DNA of 18,588 nucleotides from an uncultured Acidobacteriota bacterium. Its GTDB lineage: Bacteria; Acidobacteriota; Vicinamibacteria; Vicinamibacterales; UBA8438. Shown here one piece after another: positions 16,400 to 18,588 of the stretch. Positions within the stretch are counted from its first letter, which is position 1, and every line of letters begins with the position of its first letter. The notes under the pieces are model-generated. The model did not search any database. It worked only from the letters and a program-made list of their open reading frames with translations, and was not told the DNA's origin. A program made the position numbers and the translations under genes. The stretch lies in contig CAJWMX010000009.1 in assembly GCA_913043805.1 (NCBI GenBank), positions 1-18,588 on the forward strand, in the 5' to 3' direction.

Positions 16400-16849
16400 A
16401 TGAACATCAGGATCAAGCAGATACGACTCTGGCGGACCGAGGTCCTGCGCCGACCGGGTGCCCTCGCGCAAGCGCTCGAGCCGCTCGCGCAGCATGGGGC
16501 CGACCTCAAGGTGGTGCGAGTTCGGGAGGCCGGGGGTGGGCGGGGCCGACGCAACATCGTCGAGGTTTACGCGGGCGAGGGCCGGCGGGCCGCCGTGATG
16601 GCGCAGGCAGCGGGGTTCAGCTTGACCAAGGCCACAACCCTGCTGTTGCAGGGAGAGAATCGCTCGGGATTCGCCTACGCCGTGGCCAACGCCGTCGCCT
16701 GGGCGGGCATCGAAGTGATCGACCACGAAGCCGGTGTGGTCAGCAACCAGTTCTCGTCGACGCTGACGTTCGAAAGCGAGTCGGATGCGACAAAGGCGGT
16801 CGCGGTGATCCGCAAGGTGATCCGCACCTTCCAGGCGGCGGACGGTTAG
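16400..16849 (+). CDS. Small double-ACT-domain protein heading the dap operon
   Basis: 149 residues with no catalytic domain. Two ACT-like folds are readable: about 10-65, with the turn motif RRPGALAQALEPLAQHGADL, and about 78-145, with NRSGFAYAVANAVAWAGIEV and a final helix DATKAVAVIRKVIR. The N/R-P-G or N-R-S-G turn before the first helix is where ACT domains bind amino acids. The start at 16400 follows the promoter by about 22 bases; the frame upstream only shadows the divergent gene. It lies eight bases before dapB, so it is almost certainly cotranscribed with lysine/diaminopimelate synthesis. A role as amino-acid sensor acting on the pathway is inference; I know no named family for it beyond 'ACT domain-containing protein'. 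Confidence 0.75.
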   Translation: MNIRIKQIRLWRTEVLRRPGALAQALEPLAQHGADLKVVRVREAGGGRGRRNIVEVYAGEGRRAAVMAQAAGFSLTKATTLLLQGENRSGFAYAVANAVAWAGIEVIDHEAGVVSNQFSSTLTFESESDATKAVAVIRKVIRTFQAADG

Positions 16850-16857
16850 GCCGAGCG

Positions 16858-17550
16858 ATGCGACTCGTCATCATCGGATACGGTCGGATGGGCAAGCTGG
16901 TGGACCAGCTCGCCGATGCCTACGGGTTCGAGGTCGCCGACCGGCTCGACATCGACAACAACCCCGGTGGCTCCGGCATCACGGCTGACGCCATGCGGGA
17001 CGTCGACGTCGCCATCGACTTCTCTACCGCAGCCGCAGTGTCAGACAACCTGCCGCGTCTGGCCGAACACAAGGTCAACTTGGTGGTGGGCACCACCGGC
17101 TGGCAGGGCGAGAAGGAGTCGCTGAAGAAGCTCGCGGTGGACGCGGGCATCGGCGTCGTCGCCGCGGCAAACTTCTCGCTCGGGGTGAACCTGTTCCTCG
17201 CGCTGACCCAACGCGCGGCGCAACTGTTCCAGCCGCACGCCGACTTTGGCGCGTGGATTCACGAGATCCACCACAGCGCGAAGATCGACGCCCCATCGGG
17301 TACCGCCTTCGCCATGCGACGCGCGATGGACGCAGGCCGGTTCGACCGCGACGTCGACATGGCCTCGACGCGCGTCGGCTCCGCGCCAGGCACCCATACC
17401 GTCGGATTCGACGGGCCGGCGGAGACAATCGCGCTGACCCACACCACGCGCGACCGGGCCACGTTCGCGCGGGGCGCCCTCGAAGCGGCCCGCTGGGTGC
17501 ACGGACGTCGGGGGTGGTTCACGATGCAGGATGTCCTGGGACTCGACTGA
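16858..17550 (+). CDS. dapB: 4-hydroxy-tetrahydrodipicolinate reductase
   Basis: Reduces the product of DapA to tetrahydrodipicolinate with NAD(P)H, the second step of diaminopimelate and lysine synthesis. 230 residues, shorter than the 273 of E. coli but within the compact forms of the family. Motifs: IGYGRMGK (6-13) as the nucleotide-binding loop, IDFSTA (53-58), VVGTTGW (76-82), and EIHHSAKIDAPSGTA (136-150) with catalytic H138 and K142; the sequence ends with the expected RGALEAARWVHGRRGWFTMQDVLGL. The ribosome site is weak. It is eight bases after the ACT gene and two bases before dapA. Identification is secure. Confidence 0.95.
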   Translation: MRLVIIGYGRMGKLVDQLADAYGFEVADRLDIDNNPGGSGITADAMRDVDVAIDFSTAAAVSDNLPRLAEHKVNLVVGTTGWQGEKESLKKLAVDAGIGVVAAANFSLGVNLFLALTQRAAQLFQPHADFGAWIHEIHHSAKIDAPSGTAFAMRRAMDAGRFDRDVDMASTRVGSAPGTHTVGFDGPAETIALTHTTRDRATFARGALEAARWVHGRRGWFTMQDVLGLD

Positions 17551-17552
17551 CG

Positions 17553-18440
17553 ATGCCTGCGGCCTTCACCGGATGCGGCACGGCGCTCGTCACCCCCTTC
17601 ACCGCCGAGGGCGCGGTGGACGAGGCTGCGGTGCGTCGGCTGGCGGCGCGGCAGATCGATGGCGGCGTGCACTTCCTCTGTCCGTGCGGAACCACCGGCG
17701 AATCTCCGACGCTCTCTCGCGACGAGCAACGGCGGGTAGTCGAGGCGGTCGTGGAAACGGCCGATGGCCGCGTTCCGATCCTCGCTGGCGCCGGAGGCTA
17801 TGACACGCGGTCGGTGGTCGAGACGGCGGCCGAGATGGAACGCGCCGGCGCCGACGGACTGCTGTCGGTCACGCCCTACTACAACCGGCCCACCCCGGAG
17901 GGGCTCCAGGCGCACTATCGCGCGATCACCGAGGCCACGGGCTTACCCGTCGTGGTCTACAACGTGCCGGGTCGTACCGGGTGCAACGTCGACGTCGACA
18001 CGCTCTGTCGGCTGGCCGAACTGCCTACGGTGGTCGGTGTGAAAGAAGCCTCCGCCAACCTCGCCCAGATGTGCGAGGTGTGCCACGCGCTGCCTGAAGA
18101 CTTCAACGTGCTGTCGGGCGACGACCTGTTCACACTGCCGCTCATGGCGGTCGGCGGAGCCGGGGTCATCTCGGTGGCCTCCAACGAAGTGCCGAACGAC
18201 ATGGCCCAGCTGGTCGAAGCGGCACGCGACGGCGCCCTCGACCGCGCCCGGGCCCTGCACAACCGGTTGCTCCCGTTGATGCAGATCAACTTCATCGAAA
18301 GCAACCCGATCCCGGTCAAGGCGGCCATGGCCCATCTCGACCTGCTCGACCTCCACTACCGGCTACCGATGCTCCCGCCTCGACCCGAGTCGCTGGCGAA
18401 GATCGTCGACGTGCTCGACACCCTTGGCCTCTCCCGCTGA
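17553..18440 (+). CDS. dapA: 4-hydroxy-tetrahydrodipicolinate synthase
   Basis: Condenses pyruvate with aspartate semialdehyde, the committed step of diaminopimelate/lysine synthesis. 295 residues, standard length for the class I aldolase barrel. GCGTALVTPF opens the first strand; CGTTGE has T47 and T48; TPYYNRPTPEGL, VVYNVPGRTG with Y136 and R141; VGVKEAS holds the Schiff-base lysine K164; SGDDLFTLPLMAVGGAGVISV follows. The full catalytic set of the DapA branch is there, which separates it from KDG aldolase or N-acetylneuraminate lyase relatives. Start at 17553, two bases after the dapB stop; the longer frame overlapping dapB is not DapA-like. Reaction order (dapA before dapB) is the reverse of gene order. 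Confidence 0.96.
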   Translation: MPAAFTGCGTALVTPFTAEGAVDEAAVRRLAARQIDGGVHFLCPCGTTGESPTLSRDEQRRVVEAVVETADGRVPILAGAGGYDTRSVVETAAEMERAGADGLLSVTPYYNRPTPEGLQAHYRAITEATGLPVVVYNVPGRTGCNVDVDTLCRLAELPTVVGVKEASANLAQMCEVCHALPEDFNVLSGDDLFTLPLMAVGGAGVISVASNEVPNDMAQLVEAARDGALDRARALHNRLLPLMQINFIESNPIPVKAAMAHLDLLDLHYRLPMLPPRPESLAKIVDVLDTLGLSR

Positions 18441-18470
18441 TCCGCGGGCGACCGCACCACGGAGAACCCT

Positions 18471-18588
18471 GTGAGCTCTGACGTTACCTCGTTGCAAACC
18501 TCGATCGAGCGCCTGGCCACGGCGGGCGCCGACGCGGACCGCGCCGAAGCCCGGGCGGTGTTCGCCGAGTTCCGCGCCGCGCGCACCG
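18471..18588 (+). CDS. dapD: N-terminal fragment, probably tetrahydrodipicolinate N-succinyltransferase
   Basis: A GTG at 18471, with GGAG at 18461-18464 six bases upstream, opens 39 codons that run off the right edge. The visible part (SLQTSIERLATAGADADRAE, then ARAVFAEFRAAR) is a helical, alanine-rich N terminus. It fits the helical N-terminal part of DapD-type succinyltransferases as I remember them, and the next step after DapB would be DapD. The evidence is position plus a weak likeness, so the name is tentative; no left-handed helix hexapeptides are in view yet. Confidence 0.5.
   Translation, partial: MSSDVTSLQTSIERLATAGADADRAEARAVFAEFRAART

Overview
The window is GC-rich (by eye about two thirds G+C) and densely coded. 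It comes from a Gram-negative bacterium: there are two signal-peptide-bearing outer-membrane barrel proteins and a periplasm-facing ammonium channel. I cannot name the phylum from sequence alone. GlnD/GlnE control of a type I glutamine synthetase next to TorF-like barrels, a TreT-like glycosyltransferase and heptamer-rich spacers would fit Gemmatimonadota or Acidobacteriota better than a classical enterobacterium, but this is a low-confidence guess.

Left part (1-10665, all plus strand): a nitrogen-assimilation block. The order is ammonium channel amtB (5' end cut by the window), two TorF-like outer-membrane proteins, glnD (PII uridylyltransferase/uridylyl-removing enzyme), glnB (PII), glnA (glutamine synthetase with the adenylylation tyrosine) and glnE (GS adenylyltransferase/deadenylylase). 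Uptake, sensor, signal protein, target enzyme and target modifier therefore sit side by side. glnD and glnB overlap by ATGA. A strong intrinsic terminator follows glnA and ends about 11 bases before the glnE start.

Middle (10666-12370): the spacer after glnE holds a decayed minus-strand PIN-domain (VapC-like) toxin remnant with an in-frame stop. Two minus-strand genes follow: an aldo/keto reductase and a 79-residue SEC-C zinc-finger membrane protein. From 12453 an overlapping three-gene plus-strand operon encodes a metal-dependent amidohydrolase, an internally duplicated protein of unknown function (I think the DUF5752 family) and a TreT-like trehalose synthase glycosyltransferase.

Right part (15358-18588): a minus-strand zinc-free quinone oxidoreductase converges on the glycosyltransferase. 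It is divergent from a lysine/diaminopimelate operon: a small double-ACT protein, dapB, dapA and the start of what is probably dapD (cut by the right edge).

Three spacers carry degenerate 7-bp-periodic repeats (GGCTTTG-type at 12064-12091 and 15254-15344, AGNCAGG-type at 7531-7586). Two of the GGCTTTG copies share an exact 21-base match 3.2 kb apart, and at 15226-15370 such tracts directly follow hairpins that overlap the stop codons of two convergent genes. No tRNA, rRNA, CRISPR array, insertion sequence or prophage gene was seen.
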